Assembly (NCBI GenBank): GCA_964023275.1
Contig: OZ029928.1
Location: 15,628,682 to 15,692,681, forward strand
Reading direction: 5' to 3'
Source of the DNA: Norana najaformis
Taxonomy: Eukaryota; Annelida; Clitellata; Crassiclitellata; Hormogastridae
Length of the DNA stretch: 64,000 nucleotides
The first letter of the stretch is position 1. The number at the start of each line of letters is the position of its first letter. The position numbers and the translations under genes are program-made. Under the pieces are notes generated by a model, which did no database searches, was not told where the DNA came from, and worked only from the letters and a program-made list of their open reading frames with translations. Shown in pieces: positions 1 to 31,240 of this stretch.

Positions 1-330
1 GTGGCTTTCTAAACAAAAAAGCTTAATTGTGTAATTAATTGTAAAGAATGCTCAGAGTCAGTAGTAGATATTCAGTTATTTCACCATCTTGAGTTCTAAC
101 TTCTAAGTCTGCAACTAAGCCAAATATAGGCCAAAATAACGAATTTCAAAAAAGGTCATTTGTAGACATTTAGGTCTAAATACGTATAGGATTTCGACAG
201 CATGACTTTCATAGGTCAAAGGTCAAAGCATAAGTCAAAGCACGTAAAGGTTTCGACAGCATACCTTTCATAGGTCAAAGGTCAAAGCATAGGTGAAAGT
301 ACGTATAAGGTTTCGACAGCACACCTTTCG
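1..330. repeat. Direct duplication copy 1 with 60-bp subrepeats
   Basis: This stretch recurs with small differences at 1231-1580. Both copies run from a shared CTTTCTAAACA start through TATTCAGTTATTTCACCATC to a block of roughly 60-bp subrepeats carrying TTTCGACAGCAT and AGGTCAAAGGTCAAAG. Perfect AGGTCAAAGGTCA sites lie at 213-225 and 272-284. No coding potential is seen. Confidence 0.85.
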
Positions 331-1220
331 GTTTAGGCAAATTTGTTTGCAGTAAGCTATTAACAGACAAAATGAATGAACGTTTACAGAAACTCGAACC
401 ACACGACGAAAATGCGAATGTGTTAAAGAAACTTTACATTAAAAACATTAAAATAGTAAAACTAAATCTGATTATAGGCATCAATTGGATCAACAGGACC
501 ATCAGACAAACACGTGAGGGTGAACTGGAGTATGCATTCGAAAACAAGCCTAGGAATACACTCGGTAACTCTGGAACACGGTAACTCTGGAACACGGTAA
601 CTCTGGAACAGGGTAACTCTGGAACACGGTAACTCTGGAACATAAGGGGAAAGTCCAACTGCGTTTTCATCTTGGGGCATCGGTTACGTATTCGAGCTGA
701 GGGCAAATACCTCTTTCTCTGTAGACAGTTACACCTGTCCCTGAGGAAAATTACACAAGCCTAGTAAGGAATATACCCCATCCACAGAGGACAATTCCTA
801 CATCCCTATGAGGGTACTCACTTCTGCCTATTAGCAGTCTGAACGCAGTTACTTTATGATCTTTGATCACTTTATGATCTTGAGATCACTTTATGATCTA
901 TGATCACTTTATGATCATACGACGATGTTGCCGTACGTGCAGTGAACTTCTTTTTATAACTACATTCACTTACATATTGGAAGTCGACTGCAAATAAAAG
1001 CAGAATATGCTAAATTCTTTTAAAAAGTACACAACTAATTGAAGAGAAATAGTGACTGAATGAGGTGTTGAATTGACGTAAAATTCACACGGGAGACTAG
1101 TCGTGTCCAGAAGCATCATTCGTGAAGAAGCGGTTGTCTCTCGCCTTCTTCTCCCTGGGAAAAGAACAGCAAAACAACGATGCTTCAACTGTAAGTCTAG
1201 AGAATGCTTTGAGTTTAGTT
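331..1220. other. No gene seen; short tandem repeats
   Basis: Unique AT-rich sequence with two small arrays. One is a 16-mer, GGTAACTCTGGAACAC, about five copies at 564-640. The other is CACTTTATGATC repeated about four times at 850-918. The 70-90 aa open frames here are short, overlap on both strands and match no family I know. Confidence 0.6.
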
Positions 1221-1230
1221 GATATTTTAA

Positions 1231-1580
1231 CCTTGGCTTTCTAAACAGAAAGCTTAAAGTGTGTAATTAATTGTAAAGAATGCTCAGAGCCGGTAGTTGA
1301 TATTCAGTTATTTCACCATCTTGAGTTTCTAACTACTAAGACGACAACTAAACTAAGTATAGACCGAAATAACGAATTTCAAAACCCTGAAACAGGTCAT
1401 TAGTAGACTTTCACGTCTAAATACGTATAGGATTTCGACAGCATACCTTTCATAGGTCAAAGGTCAAAGCATGGGTCAAAGTACGCATAAGGGTTCGACA
1501 GCATACCTTTCATAGGTCAAAGGTCAAAGCATAGGTGAAAGTACGTATAAGGTTTCGACAGCATACCTTTCATAATAATT
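1231..1580. repeat. Direct duplication copy 2
   Basis: Second copy of the block at 1-330, about 1.23 kb away in the same orientation. It carries perfect AGGTCAAAGGTCA sites at 1454-1466 and 1514-1526. It ends about 400 bp beyond the stop codon of scavenger receptor gene A. Confidence 0.85.
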
Positions 1581-1599
1581 ACATGTACGCTATTTAAAA

Positions 1600-1930
1600 A
1601 TGAGAATCAAACTAGAAATGAATTCGAACCGAGGTTACGACTAATATTAGCCAATGAGTGAATGTCGATAAAGAGGAGAAACATGAATAGGAATAGGGAA
1701 AAGAATAGGAAGAGGAATAGTAATAGAAAGAGGAAGAGGAATGCCAACAGGAATAGCAATAACAATAGGAAGAGAAAGAGGAAGAGGAATAAGGAATAGG
1801 AATACGAAGAGGAATAGGCATAGGAAGAATAGGAAAAAGAATAGGAAGAGGACGAGGAATAACAATAGAAGAGGAATAGGAATAGGGATAGAATAGGGAA
1901 TATAGATAGGAATAGGAAGCGTAGATAATT
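1600..1930. repeat. Left arm of an inverted duplication, purine-rich
   Basis: Begins with about 50 bp (AACTAGAAATGAATTCGAAC onward) whose reverse complement is at 4500-4555, followed by an imperfect AGGAATAG-type array. The matching pyrimidine-rich array (TTCCTATTCCTC type) is at 4380-4490. Long open frames across the array are low-complexity and not genes. Confidence 0.8.
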
Positions 1931-1974
1931 ATAAATCAACTTCATGTAGGCCAATACATGATTATACTTGTAAT

Positions 1975-10485
<8,511 letters not shown>

Positions 10486-10619
10486 TCTGGCTGTTGGCTC
10501 TGCTTCTTCTGCGCGTGTCAGTATAGTTATAATATTAGTCAATTGTTCGTCATTAAGTCTACGATTTTAATTGTGTCAATAAATGTATAAATTAATAATA
10601 CAATAACACAAACTTTTGT

Positions 10620-10755
10620 TATGTGTGTATGTGTAAGTATGTGTGCGTATGCGTGTGTATGTGTGAGTGTATGAGCGAGTAAGTGTGTGTATGTGCGAGT
10701 ATGTGTGTGCGTGTGTGAAAATGTGTGTGTGTGTGTGTGTGTGTGTGTGAACATA
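10620..10755. repeat. (GT)n/(GTAT)n array upstream of gene A
   Basis: Imperfect GTGTATGTGT array ending in pure (GT)n, about 130 bp 5' of the gene A start codon. A short (TA)n run follows at 10861-10882. Confidence 0.9.
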
Positions 10756-11439
10756 GGCCCTTCTTGGTCTGCACTCCGTACACGAATAATCAGTTTACTG
10801 TATGTTAAACGTGTAGCTTTCTCTTTTTTCAGTTCAATAAACAAAGATTAATGATTTTATGTATATATATATATATATATAGTATATAGCGATGCCCAGG
10901 TCCCGTGTCGAAGACCTTGGAATTCGACCACTGTCGGCTGAAAGTCTAGAGAGCGTCTCTGCTACTTTCTACTAAAGACACGGAGCTTTACTTTACTTCT
11001 ACGGTTTACTGCGATGCAATAATGCCTTTGAGACGTTAATTAAAGAGTTCTATATGAAATGAATTCTCAGATACAATGTGCTAAAGATTTTAGAGCAGCT
11101 CCGCATTTCAATAGGGCTCCTAAAATTAGTCACAAAACTTATAGAAATCCGTCTAACTTTCAAGCAAAGATACGAAACGATGATCGAAGACAAAAGAGTA
11201 GTTACCGTCTGTTGAGTTGGCGACAGACGCTTGTAAACTGACAACTTTCCGCGTCCAAGAACAATTTATCTGCACTGCCTGGAGCCGGCAGAGCAGGCAA
11301 TACCTTCTACGCGTAACTCTCACGTGAGCCTCAGCAACTTTCCCAAATAAAAATTATTAAGGACCCTTTATGTCAAAGAACCCCTTTATGACTAGATCGC
11401 ATAAAGTTATTTACGCTTTCACCCGCAGCCATTAATAGG

Positions 11440-11690
11440 CTCTCGTTAATTATCTGTTCTAAGATATTTTTGGAGCCTGACCCATGCGAGCTCTAACACC
11501 AGAGACAGTAGTTTAAAATGAATACTAGATAGGATAGGGAGCCAATGAAGTTGCTGAGTGATGTAATCTGAGATATGAGAGAAATGAGGAAGACGTGATA
11601 TTAACCTGGCCGCAGAATCTAGTACTGATTGAAGGGAAGACAGCCGATACGTAGGCAAACCAGCAAGTACAGAGTTGCAGTAATTATTAT
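11440..11690 (-). mobile_element. LINE reverse transcriptase C-terminal fragment (CR1/L2-like)
   Basis: The minus strand reads SLQSVLDSAARLISRLPHFS and then DYITQQLHWLPI and IHFKLLSLV. This is the conserved LQ..QN.AARL...HI...L..LHWLPV..RI.FK.L region near the end of CR1/Jockey-clade reverse transcriptases. It is truncated at both ends. Confidence 0.85.
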
Positions 11691-12049
11691 ATTTATTATA
11701 CTAATATATTATAATATTATTATTCATAAACAATGACAGTATCTGGTCGAGCATCATGGGATCGTTGCACGTGCCTTTGAGACGATATTTTATACCACAC
11801 GTCGAAACCCATCGTAGTCAAAAGGAATTAAAGAGGTCTGGTGTTTTGACTCGGCAAGTCCAGAGGTGACTTCCTAAATGACTTTAGAGTTTTTGCCGAA
11901 TCTCTTTTCCTAGTACGTAGATGATATAGCGACAGTTTAATCACGAGACTATTAGTCACGGAAGGATATTTATTCATGTGACACTTAGGCCTAACTGTCT
12001 CCAAATTACGATAATTTGTGAAATCGTTAACAATGGAGACACGAACCCA

Positions 12050-12450
12050 AGTATTTATGTATGTATGAATGCATGTATGTGTGTGGTTATAGGTATGTTC
12101 GTATGCCTGCATATACGAGTATGTGTATGGATGAATGAATGAATAAATGAATGCATGTACGGATGCATAAAATATGATATAGGTATGTATATATGTATGC
12201 AGGTATGGATGGATGTACGTATGTATGCTGCCTGTAAGTATTTATGCATGCATGCAGTATGTATGTATGCATGTATGTATGTTTATATGCATGCATGTAT
12301 GTTTATATGTATGTATGTTTATATGTATCTATGTATATATGTATGTTTATATGTATGTCTGTATATATGTATGTATGTACAGTATGTTTATATGTACGTA
12401 TGTATGTATGTATGTATGTATGCATGTATGTATGCATATATGTGCAATTA
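12050..12450. repeat. (TATG)n array
   Basis: Imperfect TATG array between genes A and B, with GCATGCATG and TTTATATG variants. Confidence 0.95.
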
Positions 12451-13344
12451 TATAACAATCATTATCATCTGACTCGGTAGCTGCCAGCTGTAGTCAGCTG
12501 ACTGAATATGCAATTTCAATTGACCTCTGATTGACAGTCAGACGGTTAAAAGCCTCACGTGCGCGCAACGGGGAAATATTGTTTTCTCTTGATCAGTGAG
12601 TTCGACCTGGCGGTATTTGTAGCTGGAATGAGTGGTTTGGAAAAAACTGGGTGAAGGAAACGGTTTCTGATGCGCGTTATGGATGTTACTTTACTCGTAT
12701 ATAAATGCTATCTGTATATATAAATGTTATAAATAGAATGTTCATATCATCAGGACTTTTGAGAGGCTCTGAAATCCGCTATATAAATGTTTGTATATGT
12801 ATAATGTTTATTAAAATTATAATGTATATTAGATTAAAAGGTATTTAGATTTTGAGGTTATAATTCCTATTGTTTTCTAATCTAATTCAATTCAATCCAA
12901 TCCAATCTAATCTAATCCAATTTAATCTGGCTTCGTTACCTTAATGCAAAAGGCATCAATCGATGATCGTTTCAACATAAACCGTAGTCAAAACATATAA
13001 TCCCTTGAAATAAGTTCATTCGGAATGCTATCGGTCTTGGAAACTGAAATTTGGCTCTTGGCTGTCGCGATCTTTGTGAGCGATTGCTGGAGAAGTGAGA
13101 AATTAGAACTGAATTTTAAGTGTTGTTAACTCAGTGATTGCTAATGAAGGAGCAATGCTTTGCAATGCCTCCATGCATATGTGCAGTGATTGAATTCAAA
13201 TCTACTGAAAGGTTGTTTATTCGCAGTGAACATGTGGAAGATGAGCAATACAGTGCAAGCTAATTATGCTAAGTATCGCTATAAGTATGGCATTCAGTTG
13301 GTTTCTTCTCTAGACTACGTTTGATTCAAATTTCTCGACGCATG

Positions 13345-13505
13345 TCATTCTCTCTGTGTAACTCTGTCTCTCTGTCTGTCTTTCTGTATCTTTCTGTCTC
13401 TCTCTCTGTATCTTTCTGTCTCTCTCTGTCTCTCTCTAATTCTCTTTGTCTCTGTCTCTCTATTTTCTCTGTCTCTGTCTGTCTCTGTCTGTCTCACCCT
13501 CTATG
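13345..13505. repeat. (TCTGTC)n pyrimidine array
   Basis: Imperfect TCTGTCTCTC array. Open frames are Leu/Ser-rich low complexity. Confidence 0.9.
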
Positions 13506-13898
13506 TATATAGCCTTAAGTAGCCTATTATACGCCAAATATTAAAGGGAGCCATTACATTGTTATGCATAGGGTGTCGCAAATAAAGGCCTTATCATACG
13601 GGTAGCCTATAATTATATTATAGAACTGTAAATATTTTAAAATATAGGCCATCGTTGAAACTGTATTCAGGCCGTTCTTTGTTTCAAGTCTCTCTATATG
13701 TTACTGATATATAGCATTTATATACGATATTCATACATAAGCTACGATATATCCATGTATTTAATATATATATTCATATATATAACTTGGGTACTTACGG
13801 TAGCCTTTATTAAAACATATTTTTATTCATTGTAATATATATTGTAATACACATATGTAAGTTTTATCCACTGTAGGCTATGTATTTAAATACACACA

Positions 13899-14042
<144 letters not shown>

Positions 14043-14921
14043 ATAAATAAATCATTGAAAAGCTGTCAAAATAGAATGATGACACATCAGGCCTTTGTTG
14101 AGGCAGGCATGGGAACTCATTTTGAGTATTACAAGTAGGTCCCCTCAAGTTCAAATGACTTTGTAAATTTTATTCTTTATCAACTGTACGGTCATTCTTA
14201 ATTATCTTGTCGTCTGATCTGAGAGGAAAACTCAAGCAAATCAGAATGAAACTGCACGAGTCCTAGATGACGTCACTGTTTTATTGAAGAATGCGGTGAT
14301 CTATCGTCCACTTGAGCAGCGACGCCATTTTTGTTCAACATTCTACAGTTTCAGGTCATTTATTTGATTGTTTTTTGAAGTAATTATCGTCAAAATGCAA
14401 ACTTAAAGGTGAAACACTGTTGGCTGAACTGTAGTGTAGCCGTATATAAGATAATCGTCTATTTATTCTGCGCCATCCGTAACCATTAGTTGTCAAACAA
14501 TCGATTCAGGAGATGACTTTAAACGGAAATGTTCCTTCAAGCGCATCCACGTGACTGAAAGACACCTTCACCGCCAAGGCTGGGAGGAAAGAGAAACTAA
14601 AATGCCTAAATAATAATAATAATAATAATAGTATTATTAATAATAATAGTAATAATTTTAATATTAATATTAATAATTACGATTTAATGCTGTCGCCTTC
14701 CGAAGTACCTTTTCTCTGCCAAAACTTGACGAGATTAAGTTTAGCCAACCCAGACAGCTTATTTCTCCACAGCGTTTTTTATAAGTCCAGAGAGATCATA
14801 AGTACCTCGGGCAAAAAATAATAGGCCTAATAATAAATTTTCAGCTGCACGGGTGTTTAAAAACCAGTGGTCCATCGTTGCTGTGCTGCCGGCAGAGGTC
14901 GCCGTTCCTCATGACAAACGG

Positions 14922-26267
<11,346 letters not shown>

Positions 26268-26919
26268 GTCCTCTTATCGGAAGACAGACTTGCTTCTTAA
26301 GAAAAATCTACAGCTGTTATACACACAACATCGGCTATTATTGATCATAGAAGCATAAGCTGTTATATAGCTTAGCAGTTATTGTTGTATGCAACAGCAT
26401 ATGCTGCTGTTATAGGAAGAAGCATCGGCTGTTATACATAGAAGCAGCAAACATTATATGCAACAGCATAAGCTATCCTGGTCATAACATAACCTCGTTG
26501 TATTGCGATCATATGTATACTTTTCACAAGAACCTTATTTATACGATAGAAACAGGCAACTGTTGACTTTAATACTAGTATCAGCTCAAAACGCTTGACA
26601 AGATCAGCCCCTAATTAACATACAGAGTAGGCCTAGGGCTTTGCAGCACACATAAGCTGCTACTGTGTTCGTTAGCGCGTTAACATTGACCTATTTTAAC
26701 ATATTTAAAAATTTGGCTGTGAAATGAACATCGACGAGGAATTAATTAGGATCATAGGTTCCCGACGCGTATTGGATAACGGGCTAGTCAACTTCACAGT
26801 TAACAATTTCAACTCACACTCAATCGCACCTTTTAGATCTGTTAGAAAATCCCGTTTTAACGCATTTTAGATCCTTAAAAGGTACTGTTAACTCCGCCAC
26901 TGGCTTTAGTCGGGTGGCG

Positions 26920-27475
26920 CCAGTCCCAAGCCTGGATAAAGGAGGAGGGCGACGTCGACGGCCTTTGATGCCATAAGATGTCGCTAAACACTTGAACTGC
27001 TACTAAGAGGTATTGTTTAAATAGCCGTATACATTTGCAGCGTATGCTGATCTAAGTTAGTTATTAGTTTGCATGTAAAATGCGGGGAGATACACTATGG
27101 CCATGCATGTACATGTAATAGGGCGTGTAGCTCCGAAACATATCGCCTGTGCCAGTCCCAAGCCTGCATAAAGGGGAGGGTTGGGTGGTACGGTACAGAT
27201 ACCACCAACCATAAAAAGACAACAGAACTCAATCGCAAAACTGTCACATAAGTCCTCGTTTGCTCAGCAGAGGGCTTTTGCTGTTGTTGGCCTTTCTCTA
27301 TGGAATGAACTTCCGCTATCGCTTCGTGCAAGGGTCACTGTTGTTGATAGAGCTCAGTCAGCTCGTTGTTTAAATACGTTCTTATTTCCCAGGGTTTCTC
27401 ATGCTGGAAGCGCCTCTGAGTAGTTTGTTCTGTAAGAAGCGCTATATAAGTTATCAAATACAATACAATACATAC
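26920..27475 (+). mobile_element. LINE 3' end, family C
   Basis: GCCAGTCCCAAGCCTG appears twice (26930, 27150). From 27181 one frame ends QQRAFAVVGLSLWNELPLSL and then LNTFLFPRVSH, GSASE-stop. This is a reverse-transcriptase C-terminus, followed by GCGCTATATAAGTTATC. Relatives: 56585-56825 (+) and 42505-42605 (-). Confidence 0.8.
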
Positions 27476-27479
27476 GCAG

Positions 27480-28020
27480 CATAGATAGCCCAACAAGTTG
27501 TACATCGAATGATGGATGGCACAGCACTTGGGTTAAGAAAGACAGCGAGGCATGCGATTGACATCACTGGGCAGTGAACCCATACATGGACGCAGGAAAG
27601 GAGAAAAGAAGGAAAGAAGAATTTGGGCATTTTACATACATATATTTATAAATAAGCACATTATAATCTAGAGACTTATATAGCGCCAAGTTACATTACC
27701 ACAGCAAACGAACTACAAACTTGAACGAAAACAGACAATGTTAACAAACCTACCTAAGTGTAAACAACGGATGTGCGCCTATAGTTGTCACACGCAGTCA
27801 CCGCATCTGTCGCTAGGCGGATTTCGACGAACAACCAACTTCGCTGGCTTAAATTTTCCATCAATGTCTACAAAGAGCAGACATTATTGCAACTATAGAA
27901 CAACCACAAATAGATTTGTAACAATCTGTCGTTCGGTACAGCGTGCAGCCAGGCAATAATTTGGCTTTTCGTGGTTAACTTGTAGAAGTATCTGGTAGAT
28001 TGCATGTATTAATAAAGGAC
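27480..28020. other. No gene seen
   Basis: Unique sequence with a GACTTATATAGCGCCAAG retroelement-like tail at about 27672. The 73-codon plus-strand frame at 27738-27959 has no recognisable domain. Confidence 0.5.
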
Positions 28021-28024
28021 TTAA

Positions 28025-28165
28025 GCTAGATTATGATGATGATGATGATGATTATCATCATCATCATCACCATCATCATCATCAAAATCATCATCGTCAT
28101 CATAATCTTCATCATCATCGTCATCATCACCACCACCACCATCACCATCACCACCACCACCACCG

Positions 28166-28211
<46 letters not shown>

Positions 28212-28267
28212 AATCTTCATCATCATCATCATCACCACCACAATCACCATCACCACCACCACCACCG

Positions 28268-28317
<50 letters not shown>

Positions 28318-28790
28318 TTCATCATCATCATCATTATCATCGTCTTCTTCTTCTTCATCATCATCACCACCATCACCATCACCATAACCATCACCACCAC
28401 CACCACCACCATCGTCATCATCATCATCATCATCATCATAAATCATGGACTCAACGCCCGTAGGTGTCCGATGCCATTCTCACTATGTTCCTCCACTGTC
28501 GTCTATCCAGTGCGGAGTGGCTCAGCTCCTGGAGTGATGCTCCACACCATTCGATTATATCGTCTATCCATTCTTTAAGAGGGAGTCGTCCTCTCTTGTT
28601 TGGTTCATTCATCATTCCGAACACTAATGTCTTGATCTTCCTATAGTTTCTCATTCTGCATATGTGACCAAATAATCCCAGTTTCCTCTGAACTATCTTC
28701 TGCATCAAGTTCTCTTTGACATGTACAGTATCCGTCTGTATAGTTCTGCATCTACATAAACGAAATTCACTCATAAGAAAATGTTACTGT
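28025..28790 (-). mobile_element. LINE reverse transcriptase C-terminus with (TCA)n tail
   Basis: The minus strand from about 28774 encodes RKLGLFGHICRMRN, then RGRLPLKEWIDDIIEW and LDRRQWRNIVRMAS, and a stop. This is the classic LGHI.RM....GRP...W.DDI....DR..W...V end of a LINE ORF2. Downstream of it on that strand is the (TGA)n tail at 28439-28025. The 5' part is missing. Confidence 0.9.
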
Positions 28791-29567
28791 GACCTAAAGA
28801 AAAGAGTGTGAGACAGATCCACAAACGGATATGTTGTCATTTTTTAAGCTCCTCAACTGTTGGATTCAATTCAAAATTCAGATCATACCAACCGCTTGGA
28901 GGCGTCAGTTTTCCTATTGTTGCATTTTTCTGACATTTACTTTACGTTCTAAGCAATGACTTTGTGTAAATTAACTACATGGGGTGGGGTAAGAATAAGC
29001 AAAGAATGCTTACAGCATGTGACCGTCCCTTGATTAATTATAGACCTAATTAGGCCCCTATGTGAAATTGGTCGACATGTATGTAACACTCACATGCTAG
29101 GCCAATTGAATGTACAAACACGTAATTATTAGGACTGAGACAATCGTGTGTCAATTCCGTCTATTGTATTTTGGCCTATGAGTTTATCTATTCATATATT
29201 TACTCACAGAAACATAGCTTAATTCTTGCTTAGGTGGTTTATATATATATATAATATATATACACAGTGTAATTGTAATTGTAAACGAACATTTATAAAG
29301 TGCACAGTATATGATATTTGAAAATATGTAGATGTGCCGATTAGATTATGGCTATAAATCTAGCGCTGTGTAATTATTGTAGCCATGTTATTTATGTCAC
29401 ATGGAGTCATGTGAGCCAGGGTAAATTTGGTAGGAGCGGAAAACCCCATCGAATTTCTTTACTAAGTTTATAATAACACCTCAGCCCAGGCCTACAGTTT
29501 CAACCTACTTCAAGTGGCATTTATTCAAATAAATTATAACAATATTTAAGTCTGCAGTTAAATTTAC

Positions 29568-29608
29568 GTCGTTTTGTTCCAAACGGAACCAATTTCGTCA
29601 TATCCTGT
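29568..29608 (-). pseudogene. Orphan scavenger receptor exon 5 relic
   Basis: 41 nt reading TGYDEIGSVWNKT, aligned with [11 protein letters not shown] of gene B exon 5. About 30 of 35 bases match 22652-22686. It still ends at a phase-2 GTAAAT donor, and an AG follows TTATTATT at the other end, keeping phase 0. I found no neighbouring exon 4 or 6, so it looks like debris of a third receptor copy. Confidence 0.7.
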
Positions 29609-29617
29609 CTAAATAAT

Positions 29618-29633
29618 AATAATAATAATAGTG

Positions 29634-29676
<43 letters not shown>

Positions 29677-29705
29677 AAGTAGTAGAAGTAGTAGTAGTAG
29701 TAGTG

Positions 29706-29752
<47 letters not shown>
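29618..29752. repeat. (AAT)n/(GTA)n array
   Basis: Trinucleotide array immediately 5', in the minus sense, of the exon 5 relic. Confidence 0.95.
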
Positions 29753-29753
<1 letters not shown>

Positions 29754-29759
29754 TAGGAG

Positions 29760-30580
29760 CCTATTGCAAAGACTCTCCTTCTTTCTCAGCAAATTGATCT
29801 TCTAAAATTGATCTCTCTTCGACTTGATTTTGATGCGCCATCGAATGATGCCTCGTGAATTAGACCCGGATACTTTAGAGATTACTAATTAAAAACATAC
29901 TAAATAATCACACTGTACTATATTACATTACATCACATAATAAGCCGCATAATATTACAGCTGATAATGACGTACACATATAACATATTTATCACGTCAT
30001 CTAAACTTATTGTTACGTCATCATTTCTTACTGCAAGTTACCATAGCGCTTCAAAACAAACAGTCATGCGGGCCTTGCGAGAATTTCCAACAGTTTTTAA
30101 TTTGTTAATTTATGATTTCTTGCGAATTCTTCGATGGCAAAAGGCTTTTCGACAGTTTTAACGTCGACTGTTTCCCACAACTCCTAAAGAAACGATATAA
30201 GACAAAAGAGTTCGTTATTCGCAGCCAAGTTTTCGTGTTTTTCAAAGTTATTTAAAATTTCTGATTGTGTTGAGCTAAACTCATCGAAATTTTAGGCAGA
30301 TTTAAATAATTTTCTGGCTGCAAATTACGAACTCTTCTGTCACAAGAAATTGTTGGCGAACAATTATCGAACTGTTGCGACTTGCGAAGCAGCAGCGTTT
30401 GAGAAAAGCCAAAGTGCTGGAACCAGCGTTTGAAGGAAGAAAAATCTCGCACGCAGTTTGAACAGGTTCACCATAAATTTTCTTATGAAAATAAGAAGTT
30501 AGGTTTCAATTGCGTTGGTCTAATTAGTTCCGCTTCCTTTGCATGATGTAGGCCTATACTTCACCTCTTAGTTTCTGCGC
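29760..30580. other. No gene; imperfect foldback element inside
   Basis: GAGTTCGTTATTCGCAGCCA near 30209 and TGGCTGCAAATTACGAACTC near 30314 are near-perfect inverted copies about 85 bp apart, a MITE-like foldback. The frames on both strands match no family. Confidence 0.55.
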
Positions 30581-30584
30581 AGGT

Positions 30585-30840
30585 CTTTCACTCAAGACTG
30601 AAAACATTTCTTTTCCAAAAATCTTATCCTGATTCTTCCTCTTCCCTTTAGCTCTCTTCTCGCTTCAGTTTCAAACACCATCCACCGTAGCCGTCCGACT
30701 GTCTGACTCCTGGATCTTGACCTGGAACCGAACCCTTTTGCCTGTCGATTTTTTTGACTGAGCGCCTGTGAATAGGCTGGTTCCCGCGAATTAGCTTTCG
30801 CTGGGCGCTATAGAAATCTCGAGATTACAATTATGATATA
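30585..30840 (+). mobile_element. LINE 3' end, family A
   Basis: Contains CTCTTAGTTTCTGCGCAGGT and SLKTFLFQKSYPDSSSSL-type tail residues, CCACCGTAGCCGTCCGACTG, then TGACTGAGCGCCTGTGAATA and the CGAGATTACAATTA tail. Confidence 0.8.
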
Positions 30841-31033
30841 CTTGCAAGTTTTGAGTAGTCGCAAAAGTTCAACTTCGGTAAAGCAAGGTAATATAAGGCC
30901 ACTTGCGACCTGAAGAGATGAGGTGATGCAAGGCTTAGTAGGACGACCTAAGCAAGGTGAAGGGCGGCCTTAAGCCCCGAAAACAGTGGCGTCACCTAGT
31001 GACAAAAACAGTGCGATATACAAAAATGTATAT

Positions 31034-31240
31034 GGGACGCCGTGGTGTAGTGGTATTGTCGGTGCCTCGTAACCGGAGGGTCGCGTGTTCGAATCTGCCT
31101 CAAGCCACTGCGTAGCGACCTTGGACAAGTTGCTCGCCCACAACTGTCTGTGAGACAGGCAACGGGAAACCACCTCACTGATCTCATCCCCTGGTGGCAT
31201 AGAGCCAATGGATCTGTCTTCGGGCAGAGAACTCATCATC
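31034..31240 (+). mobile_element. tRNA-derived SINE, copy 1
   Basis: Starts GGGACGCCGTGGTGTAGTGG (A box) with GGGTCGCGTGTTCGAATC (B box at 31080-31095), then GCGACCTTGGACAAGTTGCT, CAACGGGAAACCACCTCACT and an ATC tail. Closely similar to copies at 36022 and 62916. Confidence 0.9.

Noticed and set aside
28540..28580. Receptor-like EWC motif on the minus strand
   Set aside because: DIIEWC here is part of a LINE reverse transcriptase end (WIDDIIEWCGAS), not the receptor EWCRS motif.
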